Shown in pieces: positions 1-6,498 of a DNA stretch of 10,683 nucleotides. A model generated the notes under the pieces. That model had not been told where the DNA came from. It was given only the letters and a program-made list of their open reading frames with translations, and made no database searches. The DNA comes from Erysipelotrichaceae bacterium (GTDB lineage: Bacteria > Bacillota_I > Bacilli_A > Erysipelotrichales > Coprobacillaceae). A program made the translations under genes and the position numbers. Location: positions 1 through 10,683 of the forward strand of contig JAJQGQ010000009.1 in assembly GCA_021200395.1 (NCBI GenBank), written 5' to 3'. Positions within the stretch are counted from its first letter, which is position 1. The number at the start of each line of letters is the position of its first letter.

Positions 1-1
1 A

Positions 2-349
2 GATTGGCAGAATCCTAAAAGTAGAAGTAGTTATGAAATGAAAGATAATCCAAGCTTTTGACCTGCTATATTAAATACAGTAGAACATATGGATCAATAT
101 GATTCAATCTTTTTAGGATTTCCTATTTGGTGGTATGTTGCACCAACTATTGTTAATACCTTTTTAGAAGGTTATGATTTAAAAGATAAAAAGATTATTG
201 TATTTGCGACAAGTGGTAGCAGTGGACTTGGACAAACTGAGAAAAAGCTACAAGAAAGTACTAACGCTACATTTATTCCTGGAGCAAGACTTGATGCCAA
301 CATTTCTAAAACAGAACTACAAAATTGGGTGAAAACATTAAAATACTAG
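2..349 (+). pseudogene. flavodoxin-like protein, 5'-truncated by window edge and interrupted by in-frame TGA
   Basis: The reading frame from base 2 encodes the C-terminal part of a flavodoxin-fold protein of the Flavodoxin_4 type, small FMN proteins proposed to carry electrons. The start lies outside the window. Upstream residues DWQNPKSRSSYEMKD match the usual segment before the conserved GFPIWWYVAPTI motif, which contacts FMN in this family. An ATSGSSG loop and a C-terminal helix (SKTELQNWVKTL) follow, so the domain end is complete. One codon, TGA at 59-61, breaks the frame at a position where relatives normally read Ser-Arg-Pro, so it probably replaced an AGA or CGA arginine codon. An internal ATG at 89 opens an 86-residue frame, but it has no convincing Shine-Dalgarno sequence and would lack the phosphate-binding N-terminus. 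I therefore call it a broken gene. A sequencing error or rare readthrough is possible. Confidence 0.7.
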
Positions 350-365
350 CTTATGCTAGTATTTT
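340..365. terminator. bidirectional intrinsic terminator between convergent genes
   Basis: A perfect 11-bp inverted repeat (AAAATACTAGC, loop TTAT, GCTAGTATTTT) gives an A-tract/U-tract hairpin readable on both strands. The flavodoxin stop codon (347-349) lies in the left arm. The stop of the leftward oxidoreductase (351-353) lies in the loop. It very likely ends both transcripts. Confidence 0.8.
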
Positions 366-1337
366 ATCGTTATCAAATATAATTCCTGCTTGTTTTCTAG
401 CTTCTTCAATGATTTCACTGACAATCTTCGTTGTTTCCATAAGTTCATCAGCTTTATCATAATCTAATTCATTAATCATACGGTTAAATTCTACAAATTC
501 ATAATATAGACGATGCTCTTTCATGTCACCAAATGTTATAGTTTCATTTTTATTATCTATAAATGTAAATGAATCCAATTGTCCTAAGGGCTTACTCATA
601 CATATAGCACCTAAATCACCTTGAATCGTTAAGGATAAAGGTGCCTTACAATCTTTCGCACCAATACATATAGCTTTAAATGTAGGATATTCTAGTGTCA
701 CAATACCACTAGTATCTATTCCTCTTTCAATATTCGCAACATAATTGATGTTATCAGGCTTTCCTACCAGTCCTACTAAACCATGTAAATTATAAATATT
801 CAAATCCATTAATGCTCCACCAGCTTTATGATAATCAAAAACATTTTCAATAATACCTTGTTTAAATCGATCATATCGAGAAGAATACTGACTATAATTA
901 AAGCTTATAATCTTAATATCCCCTACTCTATTGATTTCTTGTTTTAACTGTTTATATGCTGGTAAATGATGAATATTGACAGCTTCTACCATAATCAAAT
1001 GATTGGTTTTTGCTATTGCTAATAATTCATTGAGTTCTCTAGTATTAGCTGTCATTGGTTTTTCCATAATGACATGTTTATGATGTTCTAACGCTTTCTT
1101 ACCAAATTCATAATGTAAATGATTAGGTAAACCAATATAAATCGTATCAACATCACTATTTAATAATTCCTCATAATCTAAATAATAACCATCTAATCGA
1201 TATTGATTAACTAAAGCCTTAGCTTTCTCTTCACTACGTTTTGTTGATAACAATACCTTTCTTTCTATATCAATCTTATTGATCATTGATAATACATCCT
1301 GAACAATCATACCTGTTCCTAATATTCCTAGTTTCAT
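351..1337 (-). CDS. Gfo/Idh/MocA family NAD(P)-dependent oxidoreductase
   Basis: This is a 328-residue protein, a normal length for the Gfo/Idh/MocA family of soluble NAD(P)-dependent sugar or polyol dehydrogenases. The N-terminal Rossmann fold opens with GILGTG (residues 4-9); the usual third glycine or alanine of the dinucleotide motif is replaced (GTGMIV). The IGLPN strand follows at about 68-72. The family signature EKP is at 92-94, with Lys93 the expected catalytic or cofactor-contacting residue. The C-terminal substrate domain carries the GGALMD motif (173-178) followed by Tyr182 and His185, where family members place catalytic and substrate residues. The ATG has an excellent GGAGGA site about five bases upstream. 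It is transcribed alone, converging on the flavodoxin remnant. The sugar substrate cannot be deduced: no sugar pathway gene is adjacent on the same strand. Family assignment is firm, specificity unknown. Confidence 0.9.
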   Translation of the reverse strand: MKLGILGTGMIVQDVLSMINKIDIERKVLLSTKRSEEKAKALVNQYRLDGYYLDYEELLNSDVDTIYIGLPNHLHYEFGKKALEHHKHVIMEKPMTANTRELNELLAIAKTNHLIMVEAVNIHHLPAYKQLKQEINRVGDIKIISFNYSQYSSRYDRFKQGIIENVFDYHKAGGALMDLNIYNLHGLVGLVGKPDNINYVANIERGIDTSGIVTLEYPTFKAICIGAKDCKAPLSLTIQGDLGAICMSKPLGQLDSFTFIDNKNETITFGDMKEHRLYYEFVEFNRMINELDYDKADELMETTKIVSEIIEEARKQAGIIFDNDKILA

Positions 1338-1370
1338 ACTTCCTCCATTTTGATCATTTATCCTAACATT

Positions 1371-1399
1371 ATTATAACCGAAATCTAAAAAGAACTAAA
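1371..1399 (-). promoter_or_regulatory. putative promoter of the Gfo/Idh/MocA gene
   Basis: On the minus strand a perfect TATAAT -10 box (1371-1376) lies about 34 bases upstream of the start codon. The hexamer 17 bp further upstream is TTTAGT (1394-1399), a poor -35 match that overlaps the terminator of the preceding operon. Because the -35 is weak, only the -10 is well supported. Confidence 0.4.
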
Positions 1400-1417
1400 T
1401 CCTAAAATTCAGTTCTT
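1386..1417 (-). terminator. intrinsic terminator of the MATE-MerR operon
   Basis: On the minus strand, AAGAACTGAAT, a six-base loop and ATTTAGTTCTT form an 11-bp stem with one G-U pair, followed by a short U run. The TAG stop of the MerR gene (1402-1404) lies in the loop. The stem is AT-rich and the U tract short, so termination may be partial. Confidence 0.65.
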
Positions 1418-2226
1418 ATAGGTATTTGTATTTCTGTAACATATAAATTAACGTTATCAGTTAAACCTTCATCAATATATGTGATTTCTTTAGAAAAACT
1501 ATTGATTGTATAATGATTATCTAATATATATTGGTATAATTTTTCATAGTATTGTTTAGCATCTTTATGTGTACCTCGAAAACGTATAGTAATACAAGTT
1601 TCTTTATTTAATTTAATAATAGGTCCATCATAATATTCATCTTCATCTAATATCATAAAGACACGATCATATTGATCAAATTGTTGTTTTATAAGATGTT
1701 CTTGAGCGATACTTATACCAATTTTGCCTAGATAAACACTTGTATTATTGTGATATTTTTCAAGTTCTCTAATGGATGTTTCTAAGTCTAAATAAGATTG
1801 TGGGGCTATTGAATTTTCAACATAAGCTAGAGTACATGGTGGTATATCTTTGATTTCTATAATGTTTATTTTAGAAGACAGGGCATCGTCTATTAAAGCT
1901 AGACGATGATCGATGTTTTGTGCAATAGTTTGTAATTCCTGCATACGTTGTTGCACAATAGCTTTTTGACTTTGTAACATTTGTTTGATTTTATCAATGT
2001 CTCTACCTTCTAGATAAGTTTTTATATCGTTAATACTGATATCTAGTGCTCTTAATGAACATATGGTATTGAGTACTTCTAATTGTTGAATACCATAATA
2101 ACGATAATGTGTTTTAGCATCAATATATTGCGGTACAAGCAATCCTTCTTCTTCATAATGACGAAGCAAACTTGTAGAAATATTGTACATTTTTGCTACT
2201 TCACCAATTTTATACAACTTGTCCAT
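1402..2226 (-). CDS. MerR family regulator with GyrI-like effector-binding domain (BmrR-like)
   Basis: This 274-residue transcription factor has the layout of multidrug-sensing MerR proteins such as BmrR. Residues 4-72 form the winged helix-turn-helix, with YKIGEVAKMYNIS, the RHYEEEGLL helix (22-30) and the HYRYY wing (40-44). Residues 75-115 form a Gln/Lys-rich dimerisation coiled coil. Residues 120-274 look like a GyrI-like small-molecule binding domain. No cysteine metal-binding signature is evident, which argues against a metal sensor. Its ATG lies inside the 3' end of the upstream MATE gene (17-bp overlap), with an AAAGGG site inside that gene's coding sequence, so the two are co-transcribed and probably translationally coupled. 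The operon promoter carries a MerR-type operator at 3582-3602, so it likely activates its own operon when bound to a drug-like ligand. The ligand is unknown. Confidence 0.88.
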   Translation of the reverse strand: MDKLYKIGEVAKMYNISTSLLRHYEEEGLLVPQYIDAKTHYRYYGIQQLEVLNTICSLRALDISINDIKTYLEGRDIDKIKQMLQSQKAIVQQRMQELQTIAQNIDHRLALIDDALSSKINIIEIKDIPPCTLAYVENSIAPQSYLDLETSIRELEKYHNNTSVYLGKIGISIAQEHLIKQQFDQYDRVFMILDEDEYYDGPIIKLNKETCITIRFRGTHKDAKQYYEKLYQYILDNHYTINSFSKEITYIDEGLTDNVNLYVTEIQIPIRTEF

Positions 2227-3553
2227 TTAATTTGCCCTTTCGTTTCATATAAATGAAAACACCAATACAAATCAAAACTGAAATCAATGATCCAGAGGCT
2301 GATGCTAATCCCATAGGTAATAAAGTACTAGGAAAATAAATAGCTGATAAATAAGCAAAAGGTATCCTTACACAAATAATAGATATAGAATTATGAATAA
2401 ATGAGATCAATGATAAATTATAAGCACAGAAATAGCCACTAAAACTAAAATGAATACCAGCAAAAACACAATCCCAAACATATCCTGACATATATTGACA
2501 AGCTAAAGTCACAACAGATTCGCTATCACTAAACATTCCAATTAAAGGATAAGAGAAGAAATGCATCACGATAACCATCAATAATCCCCAACTTACTGCT
2601 ATCGTACAAGCATATTGTAATGTCTTTGAAGCGCGAATATGTTCATTGGCACCAACATTTTGAGCTGCTAAAGCAGAAACACTAGAAAGCATAGATGAAG
2701 GGACTAAAAACATAAAGCTAATCATCTTCTCTACAATACCAACAGCTGCTGCTACATCTAATCCTCTGCGATTAGCAATAATCGTAATAACTAAAAAAGA
2801 TACTTGAATAAAACCATCCTGACAAGCTACAGGTACCCCAATAGATAGTAAATCTTTCACAGTTTTACTTTGAATTTTTAAATCTGACAAAGATAAATGA
2901 ATCATTTTTCTTTTCATAATCATCAAAAGTGACACAATTACACTTAATGTTTGCGCAAGTGTTGTTCCTAAGGCAGCACCTGCTGTATCTAAATGAAAAT
3001 AACCTATAAATATATAATCAAAAACAATATTAGCAACACAAGCAATAGCTATAAAATACATCGGACTCTTAGAATCGCCCAAACCTCTAAAAATTGAACT
3101 TATCAAATTGTAAGCTGTAATAAAAGGAATACCTATAAAACAAATTGTTAAATAAAGTTTTGTTCCTGCTATAGCTTCACTAGGTGTAGACATAATATTC
3201 ACAATAGGATTAATACACATCAATACAACAATCATTAATACCACTGCAATACCCATATATAAAGTAATCGTATTACCAATAACCGTTGAAATATCTTCAC
3301 TCTTTTTAGCACCTACTGCTTGACCTATAAGGACTGTTGTCCCCATTGCTAAACCAACAATCATCACCGTAATCATATGCATGATTTGTGAGCCAATAGA
3401 GACAGCAGTTGTTGAAGCTGTGCCATAGTATTGACCTATAATATACAAATCTGCCATACCATAGAGTGTTTGCATAAAATATGATAATAAAAATGGTAAT
3501 GAAAAATAAATCAATGTTTTTAAGACATTACCTTTTGTTAAATTATTTTCCAA
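2210..3553 (-). CDS. MATE family multidrug efflux transporter (first gene of MATE-MerR operon)
   Basis: This integral membrane protein of about 447 residues is a MATE (multidrug and toxic compound extrusion) antiporter that should export cationic or amphipathic compounds using Na+ or H+. It is hydrophobic throughout, with a pattern consistent with 12 helices. Typical MATE segments include SLPFLLSYFMQTLYGMADLY near the N-terminus, FRGLGDSKSPM at about residues 155-165, and AALGTTLAQ in the sixth helix. I chose the TTG at 3553 as start. The GTG at 3562 lies inside the Shine-Dalgarno GAGGTGAT (3558-3565), and only a few bases would separate it from the predicted transcript start. The TTG is correctly spaced and yields the usual family opening MENNLTKGN. 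The gene is followed by, and overlaps, the MerR regulator. It differs clearly from the divergent MATE at 3686, so this is not a recent duplication. Substrate unknown. Confidence 0.9.
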   Translation of the reverse strand: MENNLTKGNVLKTLIYFSLPFLLSYFMQTLYGMADLYIIGQYYGTASTTAVSIGSQIMHMITVMIVGLAMGTTVLIGQAVGAKKSEDISTVIGNTITLYMGIAVVLMIVVLMCINPIVNIMSTPSEAIAGTKLYLTICFIGIPFITAYNLISSIFRGLGDSKSPMYFIAIACVANIVFDYIFIGYFHLDTAGAALGTTLAQTLSVIVSLLMIMKRKMIHLSLSDLKIQSKTVKDLLSIGVPVACQDGFIQVSFLVITIIANRRGLDVAAAVGIVEKMISFMFLVPSSMLSSVSALAAQNVGANEHIRASKTLQYACTIAVSWGLLMVIVMHFFSYPLIGMFSDSESVVTLACQYMSGYVWDCVFAGIHFSFSGYFCAYNLSLISFIHNSISIICVRIPFAYLSAIYFPSTLLPMGLASASGSLISVLICIGVFIYMKRKGKLNGQVV

Positions 3554-3574
3554 ATCAATCACCTCAATGCTTTT

Positions 3575-3605
3575 ATTATAAACATTACAATAGTTGTAAT
3601 GTCAA
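3575..3605 (-). promoter_or_regulatory. MerR-type promoter of the MATE-MerR operon (19-bp spacer)
   Basis: On the minus strand, TTGACA (complement of 3600-3605) and TATAAT (complement of 3575-3580) are both perfect consensus hexamers, separated by exactly 19 bp (3581-3599). MerR-family activators are known to act on promoters with over-long 19-20 bp spacers by distorting the DNA. The predicted start point near 3568 leaves a leader of about 15 bases before the TTG start. Confidence 0.85.
3582..3602. promoter_or_regulatory. inverted-repeat operator for the MerR regulator
   Basis: There is a perfect dyad, ACATTACAA, three-base centre TAG, TTGTAATGT, positioned between and partly overlapping the -35 and -10 boxes of the MATE-MerR promoter. 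The size, symmetry and placement match known operators of BmrR/MerR-type regulators. Binding by the MerR protein encoded at 1402-2226 is inferred from location. Confidence 0.8.
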
Positions 3606-3616
3606 GAATTTCATCC

Positions 3617-3630
3617 AAATAAATTTATTT
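3617..3630. promoter_or_regulatory. AT-only palindrome upstream of the second MATE promoter, possible UP element
   Basis: AAATAAATTTATTT is a perfect 14-bp palindrome made only of A and T, lying about -56 to -43 relative to the predicted start of the rightward MATE gene. That is where an RNA polymerase alpha-subunit UP element would sit. It could equally be an operator or simply AT-rich intergenic sequence. Confidence 0.35.
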
Positions 3631-3637
3631 AGGTACC

Positions 3638-3666
3638 TTGACACATAATTTGTTTAGGTTTATCAT
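3638..3666 (+). promoter_or_regulatory. sigma-A-like promoter of the rightward MATE gene
   Basis: TTGACA (3638-3643, perfect) is followed after 17 bp by TATCAT (3661-3666, five of six). The start point is predicted near 3673, directly before the GGGAGG ribosome binding site (3674-3679), so the leader is only about 13 bases. The normal 17-bp spacing contrasts with the 19-bp divergent promoter and suggests constitutive or separately controlled expression. Confidence 0.75.
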
Positions 3667-3685
3667 AACCATCGGGAGGTACAAA

Positions 3686-5041
3686 ATGAAAGAAAATAAA
3701 ATGGCTACTATGCCTATGAATAAACTTTTGCTCAATATGTCAATACCTTTGATGTTGTCACTACTTATACAATCATTATATAACATTATCGATTCCATCT
3801 TTGTCGCAAGACTAAGTGAACAAGCTTTAACGGCTACTTCTCTAGTTTACGCTATTCAATTTTTAATGATTGCGATTGCGGTTGGTACGAGTGTTGGTAT
3901 GAATGCATTGTTATCCAAGCGTGTTGGTCAACAAGATAAGGAAGGTGCTTGTAGCGGAGCTACAACTGGCTTAATACTCGTATTAGGGACTGCTGTTATT
4001 TTCTCATTAGTAGGATTGTTCTTTAGTAATCCCATTTCTAAATTGTTGACTAGTGATCCTGAACTTCAAAATTTAACACAACAATATATGAGTATTTGTG
4101 TAGTTTTCTGTTATGGTGTATTCTTACAAACATATGGACAAAGATTATTACAAGCTGTAGGTGATACAGTATTAAGTATGATTTCTTTAATTATTGGTGC
4201 AGTGATTAATATATGTTTGGATCCTTTACTTATTTTTGGTATGTTTGGTTTTCCACAAATGGGGATTGCAGGAGCTGCGCTTGCAACAGTTATTGCCCAA
4301 TGGATTTCTGCTGCATCAGCACTATTGATGAATCGCTTTAAGAATCCTATTATTCATGTAAGTTTTAAGAATTATCATTTTACATTAGCTGAAGTGAAAG
4401 AAATTTATCGTGTTGGTTTACCAACGATTATTATGCAAGCAATTGGAAGTATTATGACTTTTGCAATGAATGCGATGTTGTTGACAGTTTCTTCAACAGC
4501 AGTGGCTTTCTTTGGGGTTTATTATAAGTTACAAAGTTTCTTAATGATGCCTATGAATGGTTTAGGTCAGGCTGCTATCCCTATTGTTGGGTATAATTAT
4601 GGAGCTGGTAATGGTAAGCGTATTAAGGAAGTATGGAAGATTATTATTCCAGTTGGCGTAGCAGTTGGATTATTAGGTACAGCGATTTTTATGATTTTTA
4701 CAAGTCAATTGATGTCATTGTTTTCAGCAGGTGAAGAATTATTAGCGATTGGTATTCCAGCTTTAAGAATTATTTCAGTAACATTTGTTTTTGGTTCTGT
4801 TACTATTTTATGTGGTTATTTTGCCTCAGGACTTGGTAATGGTGTGATTAATATGATTGGTGGAGCTATTAGACAGTTGGTTGTTTTAGTACCAGTAGCT
4901 TATGTTTTAACCATTACTTTAGGTATTTCTTATACATGGTATGCATTTTGGTTTGCCGAAGGTTTAGCAGTTATATATTCATTATATGCGACTAGAAAAG
5001 AAATCAAGACAAAAGTTGATCCTATTACAAGTGAAGAGTAA
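3686..5041 (+). CDS. MATE family efflux transporter, second and divergent copy
   Basis: This 451-residue membrane protein has the MATE fold. The N-terminal segment SIPLMLSLLIQSLYNIIDSI, the QRLLQAVGDT loop after helix 4, and the motifs PLLIFGMFGFPQMGIAGAA and GLGQAAIPIVGYNYGAGN are all typical of NorM/DinF-like bacterial MATE proteins. About 12 membrane helices in two related halves are expected. The start is ATG 3686 with GGGAGG six bases upstream. The same frame runs up to a TTG at 3638, but that TTG is part of the -35 hexamer and cannot lie on the transcript. The gene diverges from the MerR-regulated MATE and ends in its own terminator, so it is a single-gene unit. Export of drugs or metabolites is inferred from the family; the substrate is unknown. 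Confidence 0.9.
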   Translation: MKENKMATMPMNKLLLNMSIPLMLSLLIQSLYNIIDSIFVARLSEQALTATSLVYAIQFLMIAIAVGTSVGMNALLSKRVGQQDKEGACSGATTGLILVLGTAVIFSLVGLFFSNPISKLLTSDPELQNLTQQYMSICVVFCYGVFLQTYGQRLLQAVGDTVLSMISLIIGAVINICLDPLLIFGMFGFPQMGIAGAALATVIAQWISAASALLMNRFKNPIIHVSFKNYHFTLAEVKEIYRVGLPTIIMQAIGSIMTFAMNAMLLTVSSTAVAFFGVYYKLQSFLMMPMNGLGQAAIPIVGYNYGAGNGKRIKEVWKIIIPVGVAVGLLGTAIFMIFTSQLMSLFSAGEELLAIGIPALRIISVTFVFGSVTILCGYFASGLGNGVINMIGGAIRQLVVLVPVAYVLTITLGISYTWYAFWFAEGLAVIYSLYATRKEIKTKVDPITSEE

Positions 5042-5054
5042 TCTTCACTTTTTT
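5029..5054 (+). terminator. intrinsic terminator of the rightward MATE gene
   Basis: GTGAAGA, loop GTAA and TCTTCAC form a perfect 7-bp stem, extended by two A-U pairs, followed by six T residues (5049-5054). The TAA stop codon (5039-5041) lies in the loop. Confidence 0.88.
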
Positions 5055-5092
5055 AGTATGCGTTGAAATTATACTAGCGTGCTTTATCAATA

Positions 5093-5122
5093 TTGTACAT
5101 ATTCTTTTATATTTTTTATAAT
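5093..5122 (+). promoter_or_regulatory. probable promoter of the SDR-flavoprotein pair
   Basis: A perfect TATAAT (5117-5122) stands 35 bases before the SDR start codon. The best -35 options are weak: TTGTAC (5093-5098, 18-bp spacer) or TGTACA (5094-5099, 17-bp spacer). A poor -35 suggests low basal activity or dependence on an activator. Confidence 0.5.
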
Positions 5123-5157
5123 AAGCTTGTAAAAAATAAAGAAAGAAGGAATATCAT

Positions 5158-5991
5158 ATGAAAACATGGCTTATTACAGGTTGTTCAAGTGGAATTGGTG
5201 CAGGAATAGCAAAGGCAGTACTTGCAAGTGGAGATCAAGCGGTTGTTACTGCTAGAAATAAAGATAAAGTTAAGGATATTGTTGATGCTTATCCAGAAAC
5301 TGCTTTAGCTGTTTCTTTAGATGTTACTGATAAAGAAAGTATTATCAATGCTGTTAAAGAAGCAAATGAAAAATTTGGTACTATTGATGTATTAGTCAAT
5401 AATGCTGGTTATGGTTATCGTAGTGCTGTTGAAGAAGGCGAAGATGAAGAAATTCAAAAACTTTTCCAAACAAATTTATTTGGACCTATCAATGTGATTA
5501 AAGCCGTACTTCCTGGTATGCGTGCACAAAAATCAGGAGCTATCTTAAACGTTACTTCAATTGCTGCTGCAAGATCAGCTGTTGGTTCAGGATACTATGC
5601 TTCTTCTAAAGCTGCTTTAGAATTATTAACTGATGGTTTAAGAAAAGAATGTGAACCTTTAGGTATCAAAGTAATGGTTGTACAACCTGGTGCCTTTAGA
5701 ACAAGATTCTATGATGAAGAATCCTTAAAAGGTACAAAAGCTGCGATTGGTGATTATGAAGCAACAGTAGGTAAATCAAGACCTGGTAACTTTGAAAACA
5801 AACATCAACAAGCTGGTGATCCAAACAAAGCTGGTGAAATTATTGTGAAAGTTGTTAATAGTGATGAATATCCACAAATTCTTACTTTAGGAAAAGCTGC
5901 AGTAACTGCTGTTAAAACAACATTAGAAGCTAAGATTGCAGAATTAGATAAATACGCTGACTTATCTGCTTCAGCTGATTATGATGAATAA
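5158..5991 (+). CDS. classical short-chain dehydrogenase/reductase (SDR)
   Basis: This 277-residue cytosolic NAD(P)(H)-dependent oxidoreductase has the complete classical SDR set. The cofactor loop TGCSSGIG is at 7-14, TARN at 31-34 (Arg33 after the second strand suggests NADP preference), LDVTD at 54-58, NNAG at 81-84 and Asn106. The catalytic Ser134 and the Tyr147-x3-Lys151 motif follow, then the QPGAF loop. It resembles the uncharacterised SDR group that opens with MKTWLITGCSSGIG rather than FabG. The C-terminal extension after about residue 185, rich in Gly, Lys and Asp, probably forms the substrate lid. The ATG has a GAAGGA site. The next gene begins one base after its stop, so they form an operon. 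Codon use is strongly biased to GGT, GCT, GAA and TTA, consistent with good expression. Substrate unknown. Confidence 0.9.
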   Translation: MKTWLITGCSSGIGAGIAKAVLASGDQAVVTARNKDKVKDIVDAYPETALAVSLDVTDKESIINAVKEANEKFGTIDVLVNNAGYGYRSAVEEGEDEEIQKLFQTNLFGPINVIKAVLPGMRAQKSGAILNVTSIAAARSAVGSGYYASSKAALELLTDGLRKECEPLGIKVMVVQPGAFRTRFYDEESLKGTKAAIGDYEATVGKSRPGNFENKHQQAGDPNKAGEIIVKVVNSDEYPQILTLGKAAVTAVKTTLEAKIAELDKYADLSASADYDE

Positions 5992-5992
5992 T

Positions 5993-6436
5993 ATGAAGAT
6001 ACTATTTATTAATGGTAGTCCTAATAAAAATGGAAACACTGTAGAACTTGCCAAAGAATTACTAAAAAATCAAAATTATGAAACACTTCATCTTGTCGAT
6101 TATAAAATATATACTTATGGTCAACATTTTGATGATGATCAATTTGATGAAGTTGTTGATAAAATGAGTGAAGCCGATATAATTATTATTGGTGCACCTA
6201 TGTATTGGCATAGTATGTGTGGTGCTATTAGAAACTTATTAGATCGTTTCTATGGAAGTGTTGATGAAACATTATTATCAAATAAGGATTTATATTTCAT
6301 TTATCAAGGTGCTTCTCCTACCGATGAACAACTCAAAGCTGGTAACTTTACAATGTCACGTTTTGCCTCACTTTATGGATTAAACTATAAAGGTATGATT
6401 ACAAATATGAAAGAAGCTAAAGAACTATCTTTATGA
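5993..6436 (+). CDS. small flavodoxin-fold FMN protein / NAD(P)H-dependent FMN reductase family
   Basis: This 147-residue flavodoxin-fold protein is likely to bind FMN and act as a quinone, nitro-compound or flavin reductase. Residues 1-16 (MKILFINGSPNKNGNT) contain the phosphate-binding loop GSPNKNGNT. Residues 65-72 (IIGAPMYW) and the following GAIRNLLDRF helix form the second flavin-contacting region. It lacks the longer C-terminus of many 170-190 residue relatives. I chose ATG 5993 because it gives the normal family N-terminus. ATG codons at 5981 and 5984 are in frame and overlap the SDR end, but none of the three has a clear Shine-Dalgarno site, so coupling to SDR termination is likely. 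It ends in tandem stops, TGA then TAG. Pairing with an SDR suggests a shared redox or detoxification role, but no substrate can be named. Confidence 0.82.
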   Translation: MKILFINGSPNKNGNTVELAKELLKNQNYETLHLVDYKIYTYGQHFDDDQFDEVVDKMSEADIIIIGAPMYWHSMCGAIRNLLDRFYGSVDETLLSNKDLYFIYQGASPTDEQLKAGNFTMSRFASLYGLNYKGMITNMKEAKELSL

Positions 6437-6450
6437 TAGTTTTTTTAGCT
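6415..6450 (+). terminator. intrinsic terminator after the SDR-flavoprotein operon
   Basis: The core stem AACTATC / GATAGTT (6423-6429 and 6435-6441) with loop TTTAT is followed by a T run to 6446. The pairing continues outward (AGCTAAA with TTTAGCT), giving a longer stem with one bulge. The TGA stop (6434-6436) lies at the loop and right arm. Confidence 0.8.
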
Positions 6451-6461
6451 TGTACGGACAA
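6450..6461. promoter_or_regulatory. TreR-type operator at treR promoter (autoregulation)
   Basis: TTGTACGGACAA matches the perfect palindrome TTGTACGTACAA found before treP at 11 of 12 positions. It covers the -35 box of the treR promoter, so repressor binding here should block its own transcription. The single mismatch suggests weaker binding than at the treP sites. Confidence 0.7.
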
Positions 6462-6478
6462 ATTATTTGAAGTATAAT
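6450..6478 (+). promoter_or_regulatory. treR promoter
   Basis: A perfect TATAAT (6473-6478) has TTGTAC (6450-6455) 17 bp upstream as a weak -35 box. The start point is predicted near 6485, right at the GAGG ribosome binding site (6485-6488), leaving a leader of about 14 bases. The -35 hexamer is half of the operator palindrome. Confidence 0.65.
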
Positions 6479-6498
6479 AAACCCGAGGATGTGACATT

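Noticed and set aside
59..61. UGA recoding (Trp, Gly or selenocysteine) in this organism
   Set aside because: TGA is used as a true stop at 6434-6436, all Trp codons are TGG, and the aligned family residue is Arg. No selenocysteine insertion hairpin was recognised after the codon.
89..349. 86-residue flavodoxin frame as an intact small gene
   Set aside because: The same frame upstream of the TGA encodes matching flavodoxin sequence, and the ATG at 89 has no good ribosome binding site, so it is the tail of a broken gene.
5055..5157. Riboswitch or small RNA gene before the SDR
   Set aside because: The 103-base gap shows a promoter and ribosome binding site but no conserved riboswitch core or strong hairpin.
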